Translations under genes and position numbers: made by a program | Assembly: GCA_963556145.1 (NCBI GenBank) | Contig: OY744462.1 | Span: 3,844,001-3,908,000, forward strand | Reading direction: 5' to 3' | Source of the DNA: Hygrocybe punicea | Lineage: Eukaryota; Basidiomycota; Agaricomycetes; Agaricales; Hygrophoraceae | DNA length: 64,000 bases | Shown: positions 1 through 10,375 of the stretch, in pieces | How positions within the stretch are numbered: the stretch's first letter is position 1 | Layout: each line of letters begins with the position of its first letter | The notes under the pieces: generated by a model | What the model was told of the DNA's origin: nothing | Databases searched by the model: none | Seen by the model: the letters and a program-made list of their open reading frames with translations, nothing else

Positions 1-1602
1 TTATTGTTTGCTCCGCCCAGACAGTTGGGTGTATTGTTTTCTCTGTCTAGTCAATACAAGGCCATAATATGTTCATTGTTATACCAGTCAATGTATTCTA
101 CCTCAACTATACTATTTTTGCGGGACAATAAATGTTTTTATGCCACCTTATGTGTTGGTATAGGTATCTTACCCTGCCATTTTGCTACTTTGATATTATG
201 GCTGAGCCAAGCAGTGAATTTATTTAATTCCCATAATATGGCTATATCATCTCAACATATTGATAAAAACAATAATATATCCGGGACATATGTAGGTGGT
301 GGCAAAAAACCTGTTTTTACCATGTCTGAACTTGGATTAAAGTCATCTCCACTTGGTCAAGACAAAGAAGGAAGCTATACCTTTAAATCTTACATATCTA
401 AGCAGAACCTGACTCTTCAGGATTTTTCCAATGGTTCTCTTATATTGTTAGACATTTCACTAGCAACCTTAGTCAGCAAATTAACCATTGCAAATCTCAG
501 ATTAATTGCTGCATATCATTCCATCTATTTGGCAGCAAACATGAAGCATGCAGACATTCAAACTGAAATTGTAAATCACAAGTGCATTGACTGTTCTTCT
601 TATGTTTCAGTGTTTGAGTTTATGGATGAGCTAGAGATAGCAAGTAAAAAGCGTACAGCTAACATTGAAGCTGTAAAACGATCACACAATAAAAACATTG
701 ACAAATATCAGCACCAGAATATTTGTGCTGTTCAGAAATACAATAACAAACACATTGAGAAGCATCAGCAACAACATATTGCAGCTGTCCAGAGATATAA
801 CTTGCAACATGCTAAGAAACATCAGCTACAAAATATAGCAGCTGTGCAAAGATATAACATGGAACATCCTGAAAAACATCAAAACCAAAATATTACAGCA
901 GTTCAAAGATATAACTTTGAACATCCTGAAAAACATCAGCAACAAAATAATGCAGCTGTTCAAAAATATAAATTGGAACATCCTGAGAAACATCAGCAAC
1001 AAAATAATGCAGCTGTTCAAAAATATAAATTGGACCATCCAGATAAATACCAGCAACAGAATCTTGCAGCAGTTCAAAAATATTGCTTGGAACATCCAGA
1101 GAGATATCAGCAAAAGAACCTAGCAGCTGTTCAAAGATTTTCATCTGATGATTCAGAGAAACATAAACTTTTCAATCAAAAAGCTGTTCAAAATTTTTGT
1201 GATAACAATTCTGATAGATGCAAGCAGCAAAATCAAATTGCAGCCCAGTCATACAGAGACAAAGTAGAATTTCCTCCTTTACCTCCATCTCAATCCTTAC
1301 AACACACTATTGTATCAAATTTTTGTAGAGAAAGTAGCCCTAACAGATTTACAGAAGCAGGATGTACAGTTTGTGGACGATTAACAGCTGTACATCAATT
1401 AACAAATCTTTCTTCCCTTGATTTGGATTTGAATTTGTTAACACAAGCTTCAGCTACTCAACAAGAAAGATTTTCAGTTGATGATCCAGTGCAATGCATT
1501 GATAAGCCCATTTTGATTGATAATTCAGATAACATATGCAAATCATGTCACAAATCATTGAAGAATGGAAAACAACCTCTTCACGCACTTGCAAATGGTC
1601 TG
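1..1602 (+). pseudogene. Helentron copy F: N-terminal half of transposon Rep/helicase protein
   Basis: The open frame enters from the left edge; its first ~60 bases are degenerate units of the 30-bp minisatellite seen intact at 10166-10375. A conserved block containing GGGK lies near base 300. A SAP-like helix pair follows at about 480-620 (KLTIANLRLIAAYHSIY), then CIDCSS. About ten 20-residue repeats span bases ~660-1260 (consensus HPEKHQQQNxAAVQKYxLE). CTVCGRL and CKSCHKSL then open a DUF6570-type domain that is cut at base 1602 by element H1. The matching Rep, helicase and protease parts are not found downstream, so this copy is 3'-truncated as well as interrupted. The closest relative in the window is copy E (10376-14627). 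The true start codon is uncertain because the open frame runs through the minisatellite. Family assignment is firm by comparison with copies A, B and E; the function of the N-terminal repeats is unknown. Confidence 0.8.
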
Positions 1603-3249
1603 TTACGAGTTCTTTTATTTTATTAAAAGACTCGTTCTTTATGAGACCTGTTCAGTGAGGGTTCGTAATTAATTAATTAATTAATTAATGTTCGTGCATC
1701 GCCTATAGAGAAAATTTTTTTGGGCAAGAGATATGATTCTACTTCTGATACTGGAAAATCAGATACAGTGGGGGCCATGTGTGGACAAGCTTACATAAGC
1801 ATCCCAATATGGGTTGTTGCAAAAAAGACAAATTACCTTCCAATTATATTCAAAATATTCGTACTGGTCTCAATTCTTATCAGAATCAGCTGAAAATTGA
1901 ACTGCTTACTAATATTATCTTTCGGGTCAGGTGTGACAGTGACATGTGACCAATCTAACCATATAAGGCAATTCTTGATATTATATAGCAATTTTTTTGC
2001 TGATCACAATGGTGACAGTCACATGTGACCAGTCTAACCTTATAGGACAATTTTACAACATATATGCCAAATTTTGAGATGATCACAGGAGTCATAGTCA
2101 CATGTGACTATTGTTACTATATATGGAAATATCAGCCATATAAGCAGAAATTAGTGTAACTCAGATGATATAATGATATTTTTACTTAAAACATATAATT
2201 CAATGTGATATCACTGTATATATTATATGCTATTTATATATTTCAAGCAAAATAACTTATCGATGTTCATAATAATTAAGGATTGACATGGGTTTGGGTT
2301 TACCTGTGGTGTTTCCTAAACGGGTAGTGTGGGTTCGGGTACGGTGTTTCAAAACACACACCGTTCCCAAACCACACCCGTTACCCACGGTGTGCGGGCT
2401 TTTCATGGGTCCTCACTTGAGGACCCTAAGGTAACCTTTTATTCTTTAATAATTACATTTTTACTTATTTTTTGACAGCAGCCATCACTTGCCACCACCA
2501 TCACCACCACCACACATCAACTGCGTGCCACATGGCGACCGACGCTGGTTGCACGGACGACACCAGCGAGGACACACGCAGAGGATGAACAGGGCCAGGT
2601 GGGTGGTGTGCCCACTACCCAGTCTCCAGGTGTGTGCCCACTGCATCTCGCGCTGACCAGAACCCAACCCGACGACACACACACAACACACACACACAAC
2701 ACAGCATGACACACACACACACGACCGTATGCATGACCGCATACACGTACACACACAACACAGCATGACGCACACACACACAACCGCATGCACGACCGCA
2801 CACACACACACACACTTAAACGACGCCGTCTTGGTTGGCACTGGCCCGTTGGTCAGTCCATTCCATAGATGGTGTTCGATGGAGGTGTGCAGACGTCGTG
2901 ACACGGACGGGCCACGTCTATTGACGTGTGCTCGACGTGCCCGACGTCGCTGTGGTAGTCACCATCGCAACCCATTGAGTAATGGGTGCGGTTTGCACCC
3001 ATTACCCATCCGGGTATGGTTTTGGTGGGTGTGGGTGCGCTGTTTTGGACCCACGGGTCAACCCATGTCAATCCTTAATAATAATCATACAAATAAAAAC
3101 CCAATGACAGAAACATTACTTTGTTCATGCCATATGCAACATTGGCCCACTCAAGCACAGCTGTCTTCTGGAGAAGTAGTTGAGCAAATGTAAGTCAATT
3201 GTTATCATACTGTTTAAAGGCAGTTGTATTTGACAGTTGATGTGTTGCT
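1603..3249 (+). mobile_element. Non-autonomous Helentron-type element H1, 3'-truncated
   Basis: It begins with the family 5' terminus TTACGAGTTCTTTT followed by a hairpin with AAAAGACTCGTT, then GACCTGTTCAGTGAGGG and a TTAA-rich run. The interior carries the GTCACATGTGAC palindromes typical of the family. It interrupts copy F directly after GCAAATGGTCTG. A hAT-type MITE (2277-3077) is nested inside. Homology with other H elements stops near 3249 (after GTGTTGCT), so the 3' hairpin and ACAAG end are missing. It encodes nothing. Confidence 0.85.
2277..3077. mobile_element. hAT-type non-autonomous element with 8-bp target duplication
   Basis: The ends are inverted: TAAGGATTGACATGGGTT on the left and its reverse complement on the right. 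The flanks are the direct repeat ATAATAAT (2269-2276 and 3078-3085), 8 bp as expected for hAT transposase. The uninterrupted sequence is seen in the other H elements. The interior holds GGGTACCC-like subterminal motifs, an ACAC/CACA microsatellite (about 2670-2815) and no convincing transposase. The open frames across the CA repeats are low-complexity artefacts. Confidence 0.85.
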
Positions 3250-3255
3250 CTTTTT

Positions 3256-4050
3256 TTTGAGGTCTGGAGTCTTTGTGAATCCATCCAGAGCATCGCCAAA
3301 CTTGGTCAAGATCAACCCGGTGTCTGAAAGTGTACGATCTGTGGAGTATGCTACCCAGGCTGTCTCCTACAGCTTCAATCCCTATATTGTCTTTACTTCT
3401 GTGCTGGCTGTGACTGGTTCCAATTTGTCTAATGAGCCTGTTGGGATTTTCTGGCAGATTAGTAGGCTGATGTGCATGCAGGAATGGGACAGGTTCTGTG
3501 CATTTTTCTGCATGGTATTCAAGGTTCCTGAATTAAGGGCCCAAATATTCGAGGGTTCTGTTGTGATCAGCACTCGTGCTAAACAGAAGGATAAGGATGA
3601 TGGGGAGTATCACTTATATTTTATATACATTACAACATGTTCTAATACAGTATATTTCTCAGGTGGATTGTCAGGAAGTAGCTTTGCCAAACTACTGGCT
3701 AGGAAGAAGTCCCTCATGGCTCTGTCTCCTGTCAAGGCCATGTCATCGGGCAGTACGACAGTGAAAGGTGCACTGAATTTCGAAGACCATGGTGAGTATT
3801 ATAAAATCCATTCATCAGGTTTTGGTATTGTCTGATCTGTATGCCAGTTCCCATATATGATGGCATGGGTGGGAAGTTGAATTTTGCCCAACTCCATCAC
3901 CTCACATCAGAGTTGAAGATGTGGAAGGGTGACTTGGTGGGAACAATATGTCTGGTTGGTTACATGGCAAACAGTTGGATCCCCAAGGATGTACTGACCA
4001 AGCAACTTTCACTGAACATCCAGTGGGTTGTAGTCTTAGCTGTGGAGTAG
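3256..4050 (+). CDS. Hypothetical basidiomycete protein, about three exons
   Basis: I read a coding block from about 3256 (an acceptor-like TTTTTTTGAG precedes GTCTGGAGTC), then a block at 3663-3791 after the acceptor TATTTCTCAG. The last exon, 3848-4050, follows a clean intron (GTGAGTATT...ATGCCAG, 3792-3847) that joins LNFEDH to VPIYDG in frame. The C-terminus (KGDLVGTICLVGYMANSW, then NIQWVVVLAVE) is hydrophobic and beta-rich. I could not find a first intron that keeps the frame between about 3606 and 3663, so the gene may be broken; the 5' end lies against the truncated end of H1 and may be missing. It converges on the TET/JBP-like gene at 4209-5668. I recognise the style of a basidiomycete-restricted family but cannot name a function. 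Confidence 0.5.
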
Positions 4051-4208
4051 ATGTCCATGGCCTAGGTACTGGGAAAAAACAATTTTGCATGTATTACTTT
4101 CGAATCTGTGGTTTATTTTTATTTCAACCACCAAATATACCAACCACTTGTGAACACTGTTTCTGACTTGTGTACCAATACCTTGTTTTGAAAAGTATCT
4201 TTTATTCT

Positions 4209-5668
4209 TTAAGTCCACTGCCCCAGCAGTTCTTCCATTGTGCTAAACAGTCCGAGTCCTAACTTCCATCTAGCTGGTCCCTTGGCTTCTAAGTCTGCCT
4301 TCCTCTCCTTGTTAGTCAAAAGCAGTTGACAAACACTCTGAAAGCCAGAATCCACCCATCTAAACAAACCCCCTGCCGTATACTGTGTGAATGACATTCT
4401 TGTTTCAGCTACTTGGATTGAGGTGTTGGAGTGGTGGAGAATGGTGGAAGGAATGAGGGCTGTTGTTCCGGCAGGGAATTCGATGACCTTCTTCAAGTCC
4501 CACAGAATGAGATGGCCTCCAAGTTTGGGGTTGAAGTTTCCTAGTGCCATAATGGAACATATTCCGAATGCGAGGTTCTTGAAGTCGATGTGATTGAAAC
4601 ATACAGTCTGAGGCCAAAATTGAAGGTGCTTGTTGACCAGATGCTGTTGCTGAAGGTACATTCCAGTTGTAGATACTTCTTGTATAGCATACAGTTTCGG
4701 CATCCAAGTTGCAAATGACACTGATGAAAAACCAGTGATTCGTTGTATGGCACCATGCTGTCTGAGGAATTCGAGAGCTTCAGAATCCTTTGCACTATTG
4801 CAAAGGTTTCCAGAGAACTGTGTACTAAGTCAGTGAACTATTCAGCAAGATAAAAAGTGTGGTGCTCACCGGCTGACCTCCCCCATCGTATGCTCCATGG
4901 GTTAGGACTCTGAAGTCACCACGTCTATGGTTTTCATCTGTAGCCGAGAAGGCAGCCTTCTTCGCAGCCAATGCCATGGCTTCGGCAGCATCATACTGTT
5001 TTGTCTGCCCAAGCTCACCATCCGGTTGACTGACCATGACTGCTACAAGGACATCTTGTTGATTTTTGATGACAAGGGAGCCCCTAAAAATAAATGATTA
5101 ACTTTGAGTCAAGTATTGGGAATGTAACTTACCTTCCATCCCAAGTGTGTAGCACAAACTGGAACTCAGAGTCTGGACCAACCATTTCTTCTAACGTAAA
5201 GGTCCTCCCGTATCCCTCCAAGTTGACAGCGGTGTACCTAACTTTGGTGACTGGAGCATCGTCTAAATTGAGCTGGCCACTGACTTTCTGGGTACTTTTG
5301 ATGTGGTTTTTAATTGTAGAAGGATGGATGGTGTAATCTCCGAAGGAGCAATTTTTACGATCTTGTTGTCGTTTGATTCATTGTCTTTTCTTGCCACCTA
5401 GTTTCTGATGCTTGACTACTGACGTAGCGGTTTGTTTATGAGGGATATGGGTGGATGTGGAAGGTGTGGGGGAGTTATTTTCACTAGAGCTGAGTTCTAC
5501 ATCAGATTCATGATCAAGAGGACTGTTTTTTTCAAGTTGAAACAAAGGCTGGAATGGGTATCCCTCAGTATCATTGTGAGTTCCATTCTCATTTTGAATT
5601 GCCTTTTCCAGTAAATAGTCAAATTTGAACGGGTTATTGGCCAAAATGGCACGTGTCTGATGGTTCAA
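4209..5668 (-). pseudogene. TET/JBP-like 2-oxoglutarate/Fe(II) dioxygenase, broken by a TGA
   Basis: Members of this family oxidise 5-methylcytosine (TET) or thymine (JBP) in DNA using Fe(II) and 2-oxoglutarate. Three exons on the minus strand (5668-5133, 5083-4870, 4824-4209) are joined by short introns with GTAAGT...TAG and GTGAGC...TAG signals. The last exon shows the catalytic set: HxD in FNHIDFKNLAFG, then NFNPKLGGHLILWDL, a distal His in ILHHSN, and the 2-oxoglutarate-binding Arg in RMSFTQYTAGGLFRWV. Upstream exons contain NLEGYGRTFTLEEMVG and a Ser/Pro-rich region. An in-frame TGA at 5378-5380 lies where Arg (CGA) would fit, consistent with C-to-T decay at CpG. The N-terminus upstream of 5668 is not recognisable. 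In basidiomycetes this family is greatly expanded and tied to KDZ transposons. I see no KDZ transposase here. Confidence 0.75.
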
Positions 5669-5904
5669 GCTTAGTAAATATCCATATACTGGAGAGAAAT
5701 GTGTTAAGATATACCATTGATTGGGTCTGCATCCCTTCAGTACACATCAAACGCGTCGAACACGTCAAAATGTTTTTCCAAACAAATCACGTGATCGTAT
5801 CTTGGGATGTGTGTCATTGATTATTAATAGTTGTAATTAATATGAACAGGTATTTAATTAATTTTGTATAGTAGCCTGTATCAGCCCACTTCAGGATATA
5901 ATGT

Positions 5905-6150
5905 CGAACTTGTGGGGGACAATTCCTGTGACCCAGACGGCCACCCTCTGGGACATCCATATTCAACTTTGTAGAGGGTTGGAGTGAATCGTGCACAGAC
6001 TGCACGATCACAACTCCTGTGGCCCCGACGACCACCCTCCATGATATCCTCAAGTGTTGCGGAGGATGGAGGAGGGCCATGCACAAACTGCATGGCCACA
6101 ACATCCATGGCCCAGATGGCCATCCCCCCATGTCATTTAGGAGGGCAGAA
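5905..6150. repeat. Diverged ~89-bp tandem repeat, about 2.5 copies
   Basis: The motif GGCCCAGATGGCCACCCTCC recurs in diverged form at about 5930, 6020 and 6110, spaced 88-90 bp, each preceded by a TGCACAA/AACTGCA block. A fourth related copy sits at about 6817, beyond the LTR-like segment, suggesting an insertion split the array. No gene is evident in 5669-6324. Confidence 0.55.
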
Positions 6151-6324
6151 GAGGATCGTGTACCGATGTAGAGGCGCCAGGCCATCTGGACCCGAATCCT
6201 CTTCATATCCCACTTTGTCCCCATCCATTCCCATTTAGGTATCATCGATTCCGCCCGATTCCGGTTCTCTCCGTCGATTCCGCTCCGGATTCCACCTCCG
6301 GAATCGTTCCTACTCAAGATGCGA

Positions 6325-6775
6325 TGTCTCTAACGACCCGGAATCAGTACGTATATAGTTACATATGATATATCTTCGTTTCCCGTTACTTAGTACATAG
6401 CACCATTCCTCCTATACTCCGCTCCACTCAACTCCTATCAGTTACAGCCTTCGGTTGTAGTACATAGTTACTAGTAACTTACTACAGCACAGGATCACTC
6501 CCAGTAGTATAAAAGATGTACCCTTATACTACAACCAAATCATATTACACCGTATCATATTGCATCCCATCATATTACATCCCATCAGTTCTATTTCTTA
6601 GTCCTCGCTTTGTATCGTCTCCATATTAGTCTTCGTACTCCACTCCCTTCAAAACTCCTCTGATCCGGAACCCTGGATTCGGGTTGGATTGACTAGACTA
6701 CATAGACACTAAACTCCTCTGATCACTTCTTAGCTGATCACCACTTTCGTAGATTCCCATTTCGGGTCTACAACA
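6325..6775 (+). repeat. Possible solo LTR
   Basis: This segment begins TGTCTCTAACGACCCGGAA and ends TTCGGGTCTACAACA, giving TGT...ACA ends that are imperfect inverted repeats. A TATA-like AGTATAAAAG lies near 6500. I found no matching direct repeat at the two flanks and no internal retrotransposon coding sequence, so the call is tentative. Confidence 0.35.
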
Positions 6776-7082
6776 GAACTCGCCGTCACACCGACTACAC
6801 AATCACACATTCTACGGCCCAGATGGCCACCCTCCTATACATTATGAAGTCCTATGATGCATATAACAGTACTGGATAATATAGAAATCCACAAAAACTC
6901 ACCTTTATGGTCCATTTGAATGTGGATGGTGGTTGTTGAAGAGCAAGTGCACAACAACCTGTTTGGATGTGACATGTCAAAATATAAATACCAGTAATCT
7001 TTTCACACAGTTCTCAGAACTTTACTACATATATAACTATGAAATAATACAGCACCACTTACATTTGGATGTGGATGGCAGT

Positions 7083-7375
7083 CATGATCGAAAATGGATC
7101 CGGGAAGCGGTGGTTGGTGGGTGAAAACAGCGGTCTGGGGGTTTTGGCCCCTGACAGCGACGAAGGTGAAGGGGCACATATGGCACATTATTTGTGATGG
7201 AAATGAGATGCTGGGGGTCTAAAAGGGTGGGTCGTTGTCGAAAATGGAGCAGGGAAGTGGTGGTTGTTGGGTGAACACAGCGGTTTTGGGGGTTGAGGTT
7301 CATGATGGCGACGGCGGTGAAGGGCACATACGGCACATCATTCGCAATGGCAATGACATGCCGGGGGTCTGAATG
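7083..7375. repeat. Two tandem ~150-bp units
   Basis: CGAAAATGGATCCGGGAAG at about 7088 recurs as CGAAAATGGAGCAGGGAAG at about 7238. Each is followed by GTGGTTG, GGGGGTT and GGGGCACATATGGCACAT-like blocks, a period of about 150 bp. The G-rich wording resembles the larger satellite at 26642-27175. The rest of 6776-7691 shows only short repeated motifs such as AAGAGCAAG near 7490 and 7550. Confidence 0.55.
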
Positions 7376-7691
7376 GGTGGGCTGCTGTCAACAATAGAAG
7401 CTTCAGTCTCGTATCACAGGAGCTACAAACAGAAATGTAGGATCAAACATAAACTCACTGAATTGACTTGAACCCATTTTTTTCCCCTGAAGAGCAAGAG
7501 GAGTGAGCCAGAAGAAAACGCATTGCAGTGCAATAACCTACAGAAGAGCAAGAGAAGTGAGCAAAAAGACAACGCGTTGCAATGCAACGTGACACGTCAA
7601 ACATTCAACATTGGACATATTTTCCCACGGTTCCCACAGACAAAAAATTTGTCCCCTCCGGCGTCGAATCATTGTTTTCTTGAATCAAACC

Positions 7692-9320
7692 ATGGCCCGA
7701 ATGAAAGCAACCGCTAAAAAAGTCACCGGTGGTATCACACCACGCAGAACTGCCCCGCCATCAATCCCTTCAACACAGGCAGTCCGACTAATTCTGCCTT
7801 CCGATGCCACCATTGCCATGACAACTCCACCCATGCTACCCCCCTCTGATGGCAAGAATGAGGTGTGTTCTAGCTTCCGAAACATCTTTGCCTGTAACTG
7901 AACAGTTTTCACAGTTTTGTTACCTATGTGTCAATGGTGGAAATCTCCTTATTTGTGAATACTATCCCTGAGTAGTCTGTGATCAACGTGTTGCTGTCCA
8001 CGATCATCCTGCTGTGCCATCTGCACTTTTCATATGTCCTGCCTGCCATGAGTCCCATTTCAAAGGCACTCCATACTATGTGAGTCCATTTGTGACATCC
8101 TACAACTATTAGGCTAATTACAATGCAATCATTATTTTAGGTGCTCTATACATTGAATACTCCCACCTACGTCAACAATTCCCTCGATCCAATGGCCCAC
8201 CTTCCAGTGGTTTCATCTCCGGTCTGTATCACATCCAGTTTTCAGATGCATGCTCACTCCGAAGTGTCCAATGACACCCTTACGATCCTTCACTTCGTCC
8301 TGTTAGGGACTCCAAACGCCGGCACGCCTGCTAAAGTCCTCACGTTGTACATGTCCAGTTTTCTTAATGAGTCGACTCTCCAGTTCGAAGAGGTGGAATT
8401 CGACATCACCAACCCTGCCAACATCGAACCACATGCAAAGCGTGTTGCAGAACTTTACCGTCAATTCCAGTAGGTGTTATTCATTGCTAATTCACTAAGT
8501 TATTTACTCATCTGATTTCATTGATCTGTCAGGTACTGCTCATCTTGAATGGTAATTTTCGTGACCACTCATTCGCATGACGAAACTGGTGACCTTTTCA
8601 TTGGGCCAAACCTGTGCGCGTCCGTCACCGAGGTGGGTACATACAGCCTTTTGTTGGTTTTTATGCTTGGCTGACTTTATACCAAGTTTTTTGAGCTACT
8701 GATCCCCCGACAGGTCACGCCTTTTTTCCGTGAGAAGGATGTGACCCTTTGGATGATGTCTTGTGGTGCGCTGGTCAAAATGCCGGACAGCTACAAGGAC
8801 CTGGCTGCCGTTGTCAAGCAGTAGGTGGCCCATTAATTGGTTTGACTGGACCTGACATCATCATTGAAAGTTTCAAATTCAACAACCTCATCGCCTTTAC
8901 CGCCATCAAATTTCAGCCTATTTTAACTACCAACTTCATTCTCAGCCTCACGCAACGGACCCTCGTGGAAGGCTTTCAATTCGATCTTGCGATGCGTGAC
9001 CTCCTGCCCGTGGCACGACATTTTCACTTAGTCGACACACAGACGTTGTGTACGTACAATTCACTGACGACACGATCAAGGCCACACGATATACATGGTG
9101 CCACCCACAAATCCGTCCATGGGGTCAAGAACTGCCTCCCCAATGCCTTAATTGTGGTCGAATTCGACCCTGGTCATTTTCTCGCAAGTGGTCAGACGTC
9201 CTGGTCACCTGTGCAAACTGTAGGCATAAGTTGAATTTTGTTCAGCCAACTGGAGAACTGATTTGGTTGGGTGGTGAGATTTTTGGTGGTCGTTGGCTGG
9301 TTCGAGATCTCAATTTGTAA
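7692..9320 (+). pseudogene. Histone H3 tail-mimic / zinc finger / caspase-like protein, broken
   Basis: About seven exons are readable (7692-7862, 7915-8081, 8141-8469, 8533-8632, 8714-8820, 8871-~9043, then to 9320) with GT-AG introns of 50-80 bp. The start ATG at 7692 gives MARMKATAKKVTGGITPRR, a near copy of the H3 tail MARTKQTARKSTGGKAPRK. A Pro/Ser linker follows. Next is a PHD-like zinc finger (EFCYLCVNGGNLLICEYYP, then FICPACHESH). A caspase/CHAT-like segment has His in FVTTHSHDETGDLF and Cys in LWMMSCGALV. The C-terminus has paired cysteines (CLNCGRIRPW and CANCRHK). In-frame TGA codons at 7969-7971 and 8546-8548 replace probable Arg (CGA) codons, and the frame shifts near 9043, so it is a pseudogene. 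Exon joins are my reading; the protease-like call is weaker than the H3-tail match. A basidiomycete family with this layout is familiar to me but has no assigned function. Confidence 0.7.
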
Positions 9321-10165
9321 CACAATAATTTTTTGTTTTTTGTTTTGAATGAATTGATGGATTGAATTGAGTTGTGATGTTAAATGCTATGTAATGAAGT
9401 AAAGTGAATACAATGGCACAGTATAAGGTCAAGCTAGTGCTAAAAAAAATATTTGTATCAGGTACATTTATTTATTATGCCTGTTAATTGGTATAATTTG
9501 TTCATTGACTAGCATTGATCAACTATTTGAGAGGTAAAATGTGGCAGAGTGACCAGTCTCCAATCAAGGTTGTTGTTATAAGATGGTCGCTGCTGTTGTA
9601 AGAGGCCACTCCATGTTCCAGTTCCCAACTTTTCACTGCCAACTGCCAACTGCTCTTTTCGAGCACTACTGGAACCAGATGGAGATAAATTAAGTGAGTA
9701 TGTTTAGATATTCCTGTGGATAAAATTTCATAACCATTAGCTTCAACATAATGTTGTCCTTAAAGCAACAAATACTTGAGAACCGACTTATTGAATAAAA
9801 AATATCATGTGATGAAGTTCAACCTTTTCTCAAACCAAACTATATCCTGATGCTGTCCAAATCCCTTCTCCTAACACTGCTGCTCATGTCACTAACCATC
9901 ACAGTGCAACAGAAGAACGTACTGGTCTAGTTTATCATTAGATACCATATGTCTGCATTACTAAAAAGTTTGATGTAGCCCCCATTTGCACAAGCTAACA
10001 CTGGTGGAAAAACCAGTGAAAATGTATGCCAAGCTGGTCTGATACCATGGAAGGGTTCATGTGAGTAAATCCACCACTATTTCTACAAACCCCTCAAATT
10101 TATCTTGTCTTGACAGCATGATTGAGTATTATTTGTCAAAGATATTCAAATAGTAGATTATCACC
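9321..10165. other. Non-coding interval between the H3-mimic pseudogene and copy E
   Basis: AT-rich sequence with no open frame, repeat or element terminus that I can support. It may include the degraded 5' untranslated region of copy E, but the expected TTACGAGTTC start is not visible. Confidence 0.5.
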
Positions 10166-10375
10166 GCCCAGCCAGTTGGGTGTAAAGTCCTCTCTGCCCA
10201 GTTAGTTGGGTGTAAAGTCCTTTCCGCCCAGTCAGTTGGGCGTCATCTCATCTCTGCCCAGTCAGTTGGGTGTAAAGTTCTCTTTGCCCAGTCAGTTGGG
10301 TGTAAAGTCCTCTCCGCCCAGTCAGTTGGGTGTAACTTCCTCTCAGCCCAAAAAATTGGGTGTATCGTCTTTGAG
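10166..10375 (+). repeat. 30-bp minisatellite, seven units, in the 5' region of copy E
   Basis: Seven head-to-tail units of exactly 30 bp begin GCCCAGTCAGTTGGGTGTAA; the last is diverged. Because 30 is a multiple of three, the array is open in frame and would read as a decapeptide repeat (SQLGVKSSPP). Degenerate units also occur at bases 1-60 before copy F, so the array is a shared feature of this subfamily. Whether it is translated cannot be told. Confidence 0.85.

Noticed and set aside
826..1144. Open frames antisense to copy F repeats
   Set aside because: They arise because the 60-bp coding repeat is open in several frames; they mirror the repeat exactly.
2485..2904. Open frames on both strands rich in Cys and Val or His and Thr
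   Set aside because: They are translations of a CA/GT microsatellite inside a MITE and have no conserved motif.
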